NCBI GenBank assembly: GCA_041658405.1
Contig: JBBAAG010000043.1
Location: 1-24,968, forward strand
Direction of reading: 5' to 3'
DNA length: 24,968 bases
Origin: Elusimicrobiota bacterium
GTDB lineage: Bacteria > Elusimicrobiota > UBA5214 > JBBAAG01
The first letter of the stretch is position 1. Each line of letters starts with the position of its first letter. The notes beneath the pieces are model-generated. The model was not told where the DNA came from. It did no database searches and worked only from the letters and a program-made list of their open reading frames with translations. Made by a program: the position numbers and the translations under genes. Shown here piece after piece: positions 8,671-16,117 of this stretch.

Positions 8671-8754
8671 TGGGCAGAGCGGGAGTTGAACCCGCACGAC
8701 TTTTCAGTCACAGACTCCTGAGGCCTGCGCGTATGCCAATTCCGCCATCTGCCC
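8671..8754 (-). tRNA. tRNA-Leu, anticodon CAG
   Basis: Read on the minus strand, the 84 bases fold as a class II tRNA. The acceptor stem GGGCAGA pairs fully with TCTGCCC. The anticodon stem CAGGC/GTCTG (one G-T pair) closes the loop CTCAGGA, giving anticodon CAG, which reads CUG leucine codons. A long variable arm GACT-GAAA-AGTC, diagnostic of Leu/Ser/Tyr tRNAs, precedes the T stem and loop GCGGG-TTCAACT-CCCGC. The discriminator is A, as expected for tRNA-Leu. CCA is not encoded: seven T residues follow the discriminator, so a CCA-adding enzyme is needed, and the T run may help termination. It is the only minus-strand gene and converges on galE. Confidence 0.95.
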
Positions 8755-8767
8755 TGATGTATAGTCT

Positions 8768-8796
8768 ATTCTACTTCAGGGTGGAAGAAAAGTCAA
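8768..8796 (-). promoter_or_regulatory. Sigma-70-type promoter of tRNA-Leu
   Basis: On the minus strand, TTGACT (8796-8791), a 17-base spacer and TAGAAT (8773-8768) form a near-consensus housekeeping promoter. The expected start near 8761 is about seven bases before the tRNA 5' end at 8754. Sequence match, exact spacing and position all agree. Confidence 0.75.
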
Positions 8797-8936
8797 ATTA
8801 TTGGTAAATATTATTAGTTGAAATATATATTTGAAAAAGTCTTATAGATACAGAAAAAGGGGGATTATAGGATATCGGTGATTTAAGATACAGCGGGTAA
8901 GAATATCTATTTCCCTTTATTACTAGAAAAGAAATT
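8797..8936. other. Intergenic region upstream of the sugar-isomerase gene
   Basis: This AT-rich stretch lies between the tRNA promoter and the next gene, and should hold the start signals for the 8937-10765 pair. The best candidate is TTGAAA (8818-8823) with a weak -10-like TTATAG 18 bases later (8842-8847). I regard it as doubtful. No RNA gene or convincing terminator is visible, and minus-strand frames here are shadows without homology. Confidence 0.3.
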
Positions 8937-9752
8937 ATGAACAAAGTTGGGTTGTGTACGATTGCTTTCAAAGACAAGAATGTGGATGAAGTTATCAAAA
9001 TTGCAGCGGATTGCGGAGCGGAATGCGTAGAGTTGTGGTCACGCCCGCCACATGTGGCGTATCCGGTAAGTGATGATATTGTAAATAAAGTTAAACCGTT
9101 GTGCGATACTAATAATATCGAAATTGTTGTATTAGGTTCATACCTTAACGGATTAAAAATTGTCAATAACAACAGTATTGATGTGAGTATTGAGAATGAA
9201 ATCCGGGTTGCCATAATGTTTAACGCCAAAATTATCAGGTTATGGGCGGGGATACATAATTTTGTCGATAGTAGCGAACAGGAAATTGATACTGTAATAA
9301 AGTTTCTGCAGCGTAGTTGTGATAAAGCTGCGATTGAAGGGATAACAATTGTTATTGAACGCCATAATAATACGATTACAAATGGATGGCATGACGTACC
9401 ATTGAAATTATTAGAGAGAGTTGGACGTAAGAATTGTAAACTTAACTACCAGCCGCCGTACCCGTTCACTGAAGAGGATTATAAAACAAAGATGGGCCAG
9501 GATATGAAACTTCTTTTACCGGTAAGCGGACATTGTCATCTGCAGAACTATAAAATTGCTAACGGACAACATGTATCTGCGCCGCTGGGGTCTGGGGTAA
9601 TTGATTATTCGGGATTAGGCAAATTTGTGCGTGAGTCGGGATATACCGGCGCGTTTATGCTCGAATTCATGCCAAAGTCAGGGTATGAAACTTCTGACCC
9701 GCGGGTTATTATTAAAGCCGAACTTGATTATATAAAGAAAATTATCAGATAA
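8937..9752 (+). CDS. Sugar phosphate isomerase/epimerase-like TIM barrel protein
   Basis: This 271-residue protein belongs to the xylose isomerase-like/AP endonuclease 2 superfamily, which includes sugar epimerases, isomerases and dehydratases. The barrel strands and metal-site positions can be followed: E141 in VIERHN, N170 in LNYQPP, H199 or H201 in GHCHLQN, and E243 in FMLEF. The usual second ligand is Asp, and here it is Asn (N170), which could alter metal binding or chemistry. There is no signal peptide, so it is cytoplasmic. The next gene, a 2-hydroxyacid dehydrogenase, begins 11 bases after the stop, so the pair probably serves one sugar- or polyol-acid pathway. The substrate is unknown. 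The ATG is preceded only by AGAAAAGAAA. Confidence 0.78.
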   Translation: MNKVGLCTIAFKDKNVDEVIKIAADCGAECVELWSRPPHVAYPVSDDIVNKVKPLCDTNNIEIVVLGSYLNGLKIVNNNSIDVSIENEIRVAIMFNAKIIRLWAGIHNFVDSSEQEIDTVIKFLQRSCDKAAIEGITIVIERHNNTITNGWHDVPLKLLERVGRKNCKLNYQPPYPFTEEDYKTKMGQDMKLLLPVSGHCHLQNYKIANGQHVSAPLGSGVIDYSGLGKFVRESGYTGAFMLEFMPKSGYETSDPRVIIKAELDYIKKIIR

Positions 9753-9763
9753 GGTGAATTTTT

Positions 9764-10765
9764 ATGAAACCAAAAGTGTTTTTTAGTATGCCTAAGAAAA
9801 CGTTTGATATCAGTTTCTCAGCAGAAGTTGTTAAAGCTATGTCTGAAGTAGCTGAACTTTTAGGATGCCCTCCTCCTGCTGATGGGTATAACGCAGAGTA
9901 TGTGAAAAACAACATAGTTGATGCCGAAGCTGTGATCACCGGGTGGGGTAGTTTGGCATTAACTGATGAAATGTTGGCTTTGGCTAAGAAACTCAAAATT
10001 GTATTTCATACCGCAGGGTCAGTCCAGGGACTGTGGAAGTCTACCCGTACAGATATAAGAGTAGCATCAAACGCTGATATCAACGGGCAGCCAGTATCGG
10101 AGTTCGCTCTTGGGATGGTACTTATAGGATTGAAAGGTGTGTTTCATTTTAACCATGAAATTCATGCTAAAGGTAAACTTGCATGGAAGAAAACAGGGGA
10201 TTATGCAAAAGGGTATTATAAAACAAAAGTAGGAATACTCAGCCTTGGGCATATCGGGCGGAGGTTGGTAAAACTGCTGAAGAATTTTGAGGTTGATATA
10301 CTTGTACAGTCAAACCATATCACTCCGGAACAAGCCCGCGGGATGGGTGTCACCAAATGCACAATTGAGGAATTGATGTCGCAAGCGGATGTCGTTGTTC
10401 TCTGTGCACCAAATAAACCAAAGAATAAAGGTATGATAAATAAATCCAATCTTAAGTTAATGAAAGATAATAGTGTGTTTATTAATATAGCCCGTGGTGC
10501 GTTGGTTAATGAAGATGATCTTGTCGCTGAACTCAAAACCGGGCGTATAACCGCGATGCTGGATGTTACATTTCCAGAACCTCCTGTAGAAGGACATCCG
10601 TTCTATACACTGCCAAACTGTATTCTAACCCCTCATATCGCAGGTTCGTTTGCCGGAGAATGTTTCCGGTTTGGTGAAGCTGTAGTTGGGGAAATAAAAA
10701 GGTATGTTGCAGGGGAAAAACTTAGAAACGAGCTCTCTCAAGAAGAGATTATTTTTAGAGCATGA
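9764..10765 (+). CDS. D-isomer-specific 2-hydroxyacid dehydrogenase family protein
   Basis: This 333-residue cytoplasmic enzyme should reduce a 2-keto acid, or oxidise a D-2-hydroxy acid, with NAD(P). The catalytic triad is visible: R244 in ARGALVNEDD, E272 in FPEPP and H291 in LTPHIAGS. The dinucleotide loop reads GILSLGHIG (157-165), with Ser where the first Gly of GxGxxG usually stands; this variant occurs in some uncharacterised branches. The sequence does not clearly match SerA, glyoxylate reductase or D-lactate dehydrogenase, so I give no symbol. It is 11 bases behind the isomerase-like gene and 38 bases before proS. The pairing suggests catabolism of an unusual sugar or sugar acid. Confidence 0.85.
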   Translation: MKPKVFFSMPKKTFDISFSAEVVKAMSEVAELLGCPPPADGYNAEYVKNNIVDAEAVITGWGSLALTDEMLALAKKLKIVFHTAGSVQGLWKSTRTDIRVASNADINGQPVSEFALGMVLIGLKGVFHFNHEIHAKGKLAWKKTGDYAKGYYKTKVGILSLGHIGRRLVKLLKNFEVDILVQSNHITPEQARGMGVTKCTIEELMSQADVVVLCAPNKPKNKGMINKSNLKLMKDNSVFINIARGALVNEDDLVAELKTGRITAMLDVTFPEPPVEGHPFYTLPNCILTPHIAGSFAGECFRFGEAVVGEIKRYVAGEKLRNELSQEEIIFRA

Positions 10766-10803
10766 CCTTTTGAATATGTATTTGTGAAGGGATAGTGTAT
10801 AAA

Positions 10804-12510
10804 ATGAAATTTACTAAAGTGTTTATCAAAACCATGCGCGAGGTGCCTTCTGAGGCGGATACTGTATCAGCAAAACTTATGCTTCGAGCTGGCCTTATCC
10901 GTAAACTCGGAGCGGGTCTTTATGAATGGTTGCCGCTGGGCTTACGCGCAGTAAAGAAAGTTGAACAAATTGTGCGTGAGGAAATGAATAGCATTGACGG
11001 GCAGGAAGTTGTATTACCTATTCTTCTTCCTAAAACGTTGTGGGAGGAAACCGGGCGTTGGGGTATTTATGGGAAAGAGTTGTTTCGTCTGAGGGACAGG
11101 AAGGATAACGATTTTTGCCTTGGTCCAACACACGAAGAAGTTATCACCGATCTTGTCCGCCGTGAGGTAAAGTCGTATCGTGAACTGCCGTTGATGTTGT
11201 ACCAGTTCGGAACGAAGTTTCGTGATGAAATACGTCCGCGGTTCGGTGTAATGCGCGCACGTGAGTTTGTGATGAAGGACGCGTATTCATTCCACGCAGA
11301 TGAAGAGTGTGCGGAGAAGTATTATGTCCGCGCGTATGACGCGTATAAACGTATCTGCGGACGTTGCGGGGTTAATTTTCGCGCAGTAGAAGCTGCTTCC
11401 GGAGCAATCGGGGGTAGTTTTTCGCATGAGTTTATGGTGCTTGCTCAAACAGGGGAGGAAGAAATTGTGTACTGCGAGTGCGGGTACAGTGCAAATACTG
11501 AGAAAGCGGAATGCAAGGCAGTTGAAAGTGGAGAGAATAAAGAAACACAGTTGATACTCGAGGAAATAAATACGCCTGGGGTGCATACCGTAAGTGCTGT
11601 TGGGAAGTTTATGTCCGCACCAACGGTAAAGTTTATTAAATCCATGATATACGTTGCTGACGGAAAACCGGTACTCGCGTTGGTACGCGGGGACTATGAA
11701 ATTAATGAGTCTAAGCTCGGGCAGGTGCTTAACACCGCGGCGGTTGAGCTTGCGCAACCGGAATTAATACAAAAACTTACTGGTGCGAAGGTAGGTTTCG
11801 CAGGGCCTGTTGGGTTAAAGGAAAAGGTACAGATTATCGCAGACTATTCTGTTATGTCTATAATCAACGGTATTACCGGAGCGAATAAGACGGATTACCA
11901 CGTAAAGAATCTTAATCCCGGGCGTGACTTCACCCCGGATAATGTCGTGGATATCCGTAAGGTTGTACACGGGGATAAATGTGCGCGGTGCGGGAAGGAT
12001 TTGCAGTTTTGCCGCGGGATTGAAGTTGGGCATACGTTTAAGCTTGGTTACAAATATTCAAAGTCTATGAATGCAACATTTCTCGATACTGCCGGTGCGC
12101 CAAAACATTTTGTAATGGGTTGTTATGGTATAGGTGTTACACGGATGGTTGCTGCAGCGATTGAACAGGGAAATGATAATAACGGTATCATCTGGCCAAT
12201 ACCTCTTGCGCCATACGTTGTGAATATCGTGCCGGTTTCATATACAGGAACACAAAAAGAGGTGGCGGATAAGATTTATGATGAATTGACTGTTGCGGGA
12301 ATTGACGTAATCCTCGATGATCGGGATGAACGTGCAGGGGTTAAGTTCAAGGATTCTGACCTTATCGGTTTCCCGATTCGTGTGACCGTAAGCGATCGTA
12401 CATTAGCAAATAATAATTCTGTGGAATACAAACTTCGTACCACGGAGAAGTCAGAAATAGTGGGTATTGATGAAGCGGTAAAACGGTGTATTGCTTTAGG
12501 GAGGAAGTAG
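10804..12510 (+). CDS. proS: Prolyl-tRNA synthetase (bacterial type, with editing domain)
   Basis: ProS charges tRNA-Pro with proline in the cytoplasm. I take the ATG at 10804, giving 568 residues. It begins the family's usual MKFTKVFIKTMREVPSEAD, and GAAGGGA at 10786 is too close to an upstream GTG at 10795. The class II core shows motif 1 around GLRAVKKVEQIV, motif 2 in KFRDEIRPRFGVMRAREFVM, and motif 3 in GCYGIGVTRMVAAAIEQ. The YbaK-like editing insertion that clears Ala-tRNA-Pro lies between motifs 2 and 3 (FMSAPTVKF and ALVRGDYEINESKLG). The anticodon-binding domain ends the protein. This is the long bacterial form. Its stop touches the TTG start of the next gene. Confidence 0.96.
   Translation: MKFTKVFIKTMREVPSEADTVSAKLMLRAGLIRKLGAGLYEWLPLGLRAVKKVEQIVREEMNSIDGQEVVLPILLPKTLWEETGRWGIYGKELFRLRDRKDNDFCLGPTHEEVITDLVRREVKSYRELPLMLYQFGTKFRDEIRPRFGVMRAREFVMKDAYSFHADEECAEKYYVRAYDAYKRICGRCGVNFRAVEAASGAIGGSFSHEFMVLAQTGEEEIVYCECGYSANTEKAECKAVESGENKETQLILEEINTPGVHTVSAVGKFMSAPTVKFIKSMIYVADGKPVLALVRGDYEINESKLGQVLNTAAVELAQPELIQKLTGAKVGFAGPVGLKEKVQIIADYSVMSIINGITGANKTDYHVKNLNPGRDFTPDNVVDIRKVVHGDKCARCGKDLQFCRGIEVGHTFKLGYKYSKSMNATFLDTAGAPKHFVMGCYGIGVTRMVAAAIEQGNDNNGIIWPIPLAPYVVNIVPVSYTGTQKEVADKIYDELTVAGIDVILDDRDERAGVKFKDSDLIGFPIRVTVSDRTLANNNSVEYKLRTTEKSEIVGIDEAVKRCIALGRK
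12499..12507 (+). promoter_or_regulatory. Ribosome binding site inside the 3' end of proS
   Basis: GGGAGGAAG lies in the last codons of proS, a few bases before the TTG at 12511. It supports that rare start codon, which directly abuts the proS TAG, and implies reinitiation or coupling between the two genes. Confidence 0.6.
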
Positions 12511-13506
12511 TTGTTTTTTAACAAAGTATTTCATAAGCATATAAAATGCCTGGTTTTTATATTAGTATTGATGTTTAGTATTGAAGGATGTGGTATGAAC
12601 AACATAAAAAATACTGATATTTCAGCGGATAAGCGTATCGAGATTCTTACCCTTAAGTATAACGCTATAATGTTTAATATGGGTAAAGAACAAGGTGAAG
12701 GCGGGAAGATTGTGCTTACTACCGCATATAACGCGTTAAAGTGGGGTTACGGACAAGGAAAATGGAATCTTGTTGGAATTGAAGATCTCTGGGCGGAAGC
12801 TTTGAAAGAAGGCGGAGTATTGTTTAACCGTCCTCATGAAAAACGGTGGGGGACAACAACTGCGGAGGAAACATTGGATCTTATCGGACAAACGACTGTC
12901 GGTCCATGGCAATTGACGACAACAAATATTAAAAACGTTTATGGTATTCCTTATGGTGTTAAACAAAACTGGACAGTACGCCAGACTGTCGAATATCTCA
13001 TTGCAAATCCTGAAATCCAGGCTAAGATGATTGCGGATTATATCCAAAATTCGTATACGAAGTACGGGAAACGATCCCCTTACGGGATACAAAACTATTT
13101 TTGGCTTGAAGCGTATGTCAAACGCGAGATCGGGCAGGGGAAGTGGTCTGATTCGGTTCTCTGTAAAATACCGACTGGAAAAACATGGAAAGATCTTACT
13201 CCGGAAGATAAGGCAAATACAGGGTATTATGCGAAACAGTTGTTGTTAGGCAACAATCATGAGAATCACGGGTTAATGTTCTGGCTCTGGGTAACCGGTG
13301 ATATCGATGGAATTAAGGATGTTTTCCGCGTATGGCGTGGACAAAAAGTTATGGTGTGGGATCCTGAAAAAAACGATGCGGTACTTACCGAAAAACAGGG
13401 AGACTATAGAATTAAATCAGAAGATATTCTTTACTGCGATTGTCATCCTGAATTCAAACAAAAAATGGTTATGTTAGTTGAAGAAAGTAATATCACTGAT
13501 AAATAG
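12511..13506 (+). CDS. Candidate secreted lipoprotein, possible lysozyme-like domain
   Basis: The gene encodes 331 residues from a TTG start with a good ribosome site. The N terminus has positive residues (HKHIK), a hydrophobic stretch (about 14-24) and a lipobox-like SIEGC with Cys27, so it may be a lipoprotein; Glu at -2 is unusual and makes this tentative. The mature part is rich in Trp, Tyr and Gly. The stretch QTTVGPWQLTTTNI (about 128-141) recalls the substrate-binding motif of lysozyme-superfamily proteins, where a Gly-x-x-Gln follows the catalytic Glu. A clear catalytic Glu cannot be assigned. Wall glycan cleavage or binding is therefore only a guess. The following TMTC-like gene begins just after or slightly overlaps it. 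Confidence 0.55.
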   Translation: MFFNKVFHKHIKCLVFILVLMFSIEGCGMNNIKNTDISADKRIEILTLKYNAIMFNMGKEQGEGGKIVLTTAYNALKWGYGQGKWNLVGIEDLWAEALKEGGVLFNRPHEKRWGTTTAEETLDLIGQTTVGPWQLTTTNIKNVYGIPYGVKQNWTVRQTVEYLIANPEIQAKMIADYIQNSYTKYGKRSPYGIQNYFWLEAYVKREIGQGKWSDSVLCKIPTGKTWKDLTPEDKANTGYYAKQLLLGNNHENHGLMFWLWVTGDIDGIKDVFRVWRGQKVMVWDPEKNDAVLTEKQGDYRIKSEDILYCDCHPEFKQKMVMLVEESNITDK

Positions 13507-13552
13507 GGCAATATTATTAACTGTTTTAAATGGAAATAAGTTGTTTTCTAAT

Positions 13553-15082
13553 ATGTCAAGTCATGCAAGAATTGGTGTAGTTGTATTATTATTTAGCATA
13601 ATATTTTTGTTGTATGGAAATATTATAGACAACCCATTTGTGTGGGATGACGTTCCATTCTATATCCAGAACATACCTTTGTTTTCTCATATAGAAAATA
13701 CTAGAATCTTGATTACTAAACAATATTTCCCGATTACTACAGAACGTAGTTACCGGCCGGTCGCTACTTTATCGTATTTCATAAATTTCTTGCTATGGGA
13801 TGGGCATTTGCGGTGGCATAGAGTTATTAATCCTGTGTTACACTTGATGGTATCGTTTATGGTATTTCTTGTTATACAACAACTGTATTCATCACAGCTG
13901 CTAGCTGTTTTAACCGCACTGTTTTTTGCTGCTCATCCTGTTCATAGCGAAATAATGTATGTGGTTACTCATAACGAAAACTTGTTATTAGGACTGTTCT
14001 TTCTACTTGCATTTTATCTGTATATTATTGACGGTAAAGATAACAAAGTCACGGTGAAGCGTATAATATCAGTTTTATCATACTTACTGGCATTATTCTC
14101 AAAAGAAACCGCGTTGATGTTTATCCCGTTGCTTATTGTACACGACTGGTTATTTTATCCTGGAAAAAAAGTGCGGGAATCTGTAAAACAGATTTTTGCG
14201 CGTTACATTTGGGTAACAATATTGTATTTGGTCGTCAGATTCTGGCTCATGGCTCCTCCGTATTCCGCAAGTTATATCGGTGATAATGTTATTAGTAATA
14301 CATTAAGTATTTGTTTTGTGATTGTTAAGTATATCAAACTATTAATTCTACCGACAAATCTGTCAGTACTGATAAATATACCAGTTATCACATCAGTTTT
14401 TGCCTGGCAGTTTTTAGCTGGTATTTGTGTGTTAACGTTAATACTTATACTAATATATTATTTTTACATGAAAAACCGCAGATTGTCATTTATGCTGATA
14501 TGGCCAGTGTTTACTTTATTACCGGCATTAAATATAGTATTCGCGGTGGTCACTCATCCGATGGGGGAAAGGTATTTGTACTTGTCGGTTGTAGGGTATT
14601 GTTTCATAATTGCGTATGTGTTTATACGTGCTTTAAAGAACCGTATAGTTTTGATTGCAGCTACCGGGATTGTGATAATATTTTATGCTTCTATCATCTT
14701 AGCCAGGTCGGATGATTGGCGGACAGAAAAAGCGTTTTTTACTAAAACTGTACAACAATCGCCGTGGTCGGGGAAAGCACAGAATAATCTTGGTATTTAC
14801 TATTTGAAGTCCGGTGAGTGGGGGTTAGCGGAAGAATGTTTTGTTAAGGCTATAGAGTTGTCTCCTGAAGAGTGGCAGGCGTATTCCAACCTTTCAATCG
14901 TATACTTAAAAACAAAACAATTTGTGAAACGATTAAATATACTTCTTTTGATACGTGAAAAAATGAACGGCAGGATTATCCCTGACCTTGAATACGAGAT
15001 CGTTTCAACGTATAAAGAACTGGGAAAAGAGGATGAATGCATTAATATATTACAGAGATTGCGGTCGATAAGTAATGAATGA
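13553..15082 (+). CDS. TMTC-like GT-C membrane glycosyltransferase with C-terminal TPRs
   Basis: From the ATG at 13553 the protein has 509 residues. In-frame TTG codons at 13478 and 13541 would lengthen it; none has a clear ribosome site, so the start is uncertain. It has about ten hydrophobic helices (residues about 8-390). After helix 1 comes VWDD (W31-D33), the acidic pair of GT-C enzymes such as the TMTC O-mannosyltransferases (GT105). HPVHSE (128-133), the RPVATLSYFINFLLW loop and FSKETALMFIPL also fit TMTC. The C-terminal 100 residues hold at least two TPRs (AQNNLGIYYLKSGEWGLAEE). The likely role is transfer of a lipid-linked sugar to an exported acceptor; substrate unknown. It follows the candidate lipoprotein closely, which could be its partner or target. 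Confidence 0.75.
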   Translation: MSSHARIGVVVLLFSIIFLLYGNIIDNPFVWDDVPFYIQNIPLFSHIENTRILITKQYFPITTERSYRPVATLSYFINFLLWDGHLRWHRVINPVLHLMVSFMVFLVIQQLYSSQLLAVLTALFFAAHPVHSEIMYVVTHNENLLLGLFFLLAFYLYIIDGKDNKVTVKRIISVLSYLLALFSKETALMFIPLLIVHDWLFYPGKKVRESVKQIFARYIWVTILYLVVRFWLMAPPYSASYIGDNVISNTLSICFVIVKYIKLLILPTNLSVLINIPVITSVFAWQFLAGICVLTLILILIYYFYMKNRRLSFMLIWPVFTLLPALNIVFAVVTHPMGERYLYLSVVGYCFIIAYVFIRALKNRIVLIAATGIVIIFYASIILARSDDWRTEKAFFTKTVQQSPWSGKAQNNLGIYYLKSGEWGLAEECFVKAIELSPEEWQAYSNLSIVYLKTKQFVKRLNILLLIREKMNGRIIPDLEYEIVSTYKELGKEDECINILQRLRSISNE

Positions 15083-15238
15083 TCAAGATAATAGTGTTTT
15101 TTCGGTGCGCTCTATATAAACACATTTAAAAAACAGTAATTTTAAACAAAATTTGGGGTATATTTGATAGAATAAATTTTATCTATTTTTATTTGATGAG
15201 GATCTTGAAGTATATCAAGCTTTAGTTGAGGGGTGAAA
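15083..15238. other. Intergenic leader before galU, with palindromic elements
   Basis: These 156 AT-rich bases precede the galU-kinase pair. An imperfect palindrome at 15167-15186 has arms ATAGA/TCTAT and contains a -10-like TAGAAT (15168-15173), but no -35 fits it. Two mutually exclusive short stems follow: TTGAT (15193-15197) with ATCAA (15214-15218), and CTTGA (15204-15208) with TCAAG (15215-15219). They could form a regulated leader but may be chance in AT-rich DNA. I saw no clear terminator for the preceding gene. Confidence 0.3.
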
Positions 15239-16117
15239 ATGATAAATCTTGCAGTAGTTCCTGTAGCGGGGATTGGGACACGGTTATTACCCGCAACAAA
15301 ATCGCAGCCAAAAGAAATGTTGCCCGTCGGACGGAAACCTGTAGTGCAGTACGTAGTGGAAGAACTTGAGAAGTCGGGGATTACCAATATTCTATTCGTC
15401 ACAGGACGTAATAAAACATCAATTGAAAACCATTTTGATGCGGATAACGAGCTTATACGCGGATTACGCGAGACAGGGAAAGAGGAGTTGTTGTCTTCGC
15501 TTGAGTATGAAAAACTTGATGTAAAATATTTTTATACACGCCAACGTCAACCCAAAGGGTTGGGGGATGCAATACTGCAGTCTGAAGAATATGTTAGCAA
15601 CCAGCCGTTTGTGGTAGCTCTTGGTGATTCGATTATTGGCTTGCATGCAAACTCAAAAGTAGTAAAGAAACTTACTGATTGTTTTGTTGATAAAGCAGCG
15701 GACTGCGTTATCGCATTTGAAGAGGTCAATAAATCTGAAGTTTGTTTTTACGGTATAGCAAAACCTGCGACAAGTGGTAAAGTGTTTCAGTTGTCCGATG
15801 TTGTAGAGAAACCTGCAGTAGCTGAAGCGCCAAGTAATCTAGCGATTGCAGCGCGATATGTGTTTTCCCCGAATATATTCGGGTTTATAAGAAAAGTTGT
15901 ACCGGATAAACGCGGGGAAATACAGATCACAGATGCTATAAGAATGATGATACATCAGGGGATGAAGGTATATGGTGTTAAACTTAATCCCGGAGAGAAA
16001 CGCTATGATATCGGCAATTTTGAAAGTTATTTTGAAACCGTGCTAGAGTTTATACTTTCCGATCCTGAGTTTGGGGAGAGTGTTAAGAAGAAGGTTAAAC
16101 GTATTGTATGCAGATAA
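15239..16117 (+). CDS. galU: UTP-glucose-1-phosphate uridylyltransferase (GalU-type)
   Basis: GalU makes UDP-glucose from UTP and glucose-1-phosphate, the donor for LPS and other glycans and the partner of GalE. The ATG at 15239 is preferred over the GTG at 15233, because TTGAGGGG ends 5 bases before it and the protein then opens MINLAVVPVAGIGTR. The nucleotide-binding signature continues as LLPATKSQPKEMLPVGRKP, followed by VTGRNKTSIENHFD, QPKGLGDAI with VALGDSI, and the GEIQITDAI region near residue 225. At 292 residues it is full length. It overlaps the next gene, a glucuronokinase-like GHMP kinase, by 10 bases. The natural substrate could therefore be, or include, glucuronate-1-phosphate, yielding UDP-glucuronate. 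Confidence 0.9.
   Translation: MINLAVVPVAGIGTRLLPATKSQPKEMLPVGRKPVVQYVVEELEKSGITNILFVTGRNKTSIENHFDADNELIRGLRETGKEELLSSLEYEKLDVKYFYTRQRQPKGLGDAILQSEEYVSNQPFVVALGDSIIGLHANSKVVKKLTDCFVDKAADCVIAFEEVNKSEVCFYGIAKPATSGKVFQLSDVVEKPAVAEAPSNLAIAARYVFSPNIFGFIRKVVPDKRGEIQITDAIRMMIHQGMKVYGVKLNPGEKRYDIGNFESYFETVLEFILSDPEFGESVKKKVKRIVCR

Noticed and set aside
8821..8832. Palindrome AAATATATATTT as a regulatory site
   Set aside because: It is pure A/T in an AT-rich gap, and such matches are expected by chance.
8798..9229. A 143-codon minus-strand open frame opposite the sugar-isomerase gene and its upstream region
   Set aside because: It is hydrophobic low-information sequence, lies mostly antisense to a gene with clear family motifs, and has no ribosome site or recognisable domain.
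11287..11757. A 156-codon minus-strand open frame inside proS
   Set aside because: It is antisense to the conserved editing-domain region of proS, and its protein shows no family pattern.
14425..14715. A 96-codon plus-strand frame inside the TMTC-like gene
   Set aside because: It is an out-of-frame shadow of a continuous membrane protein that has family motifs and TPRs on both sides; no frameshift is needed.
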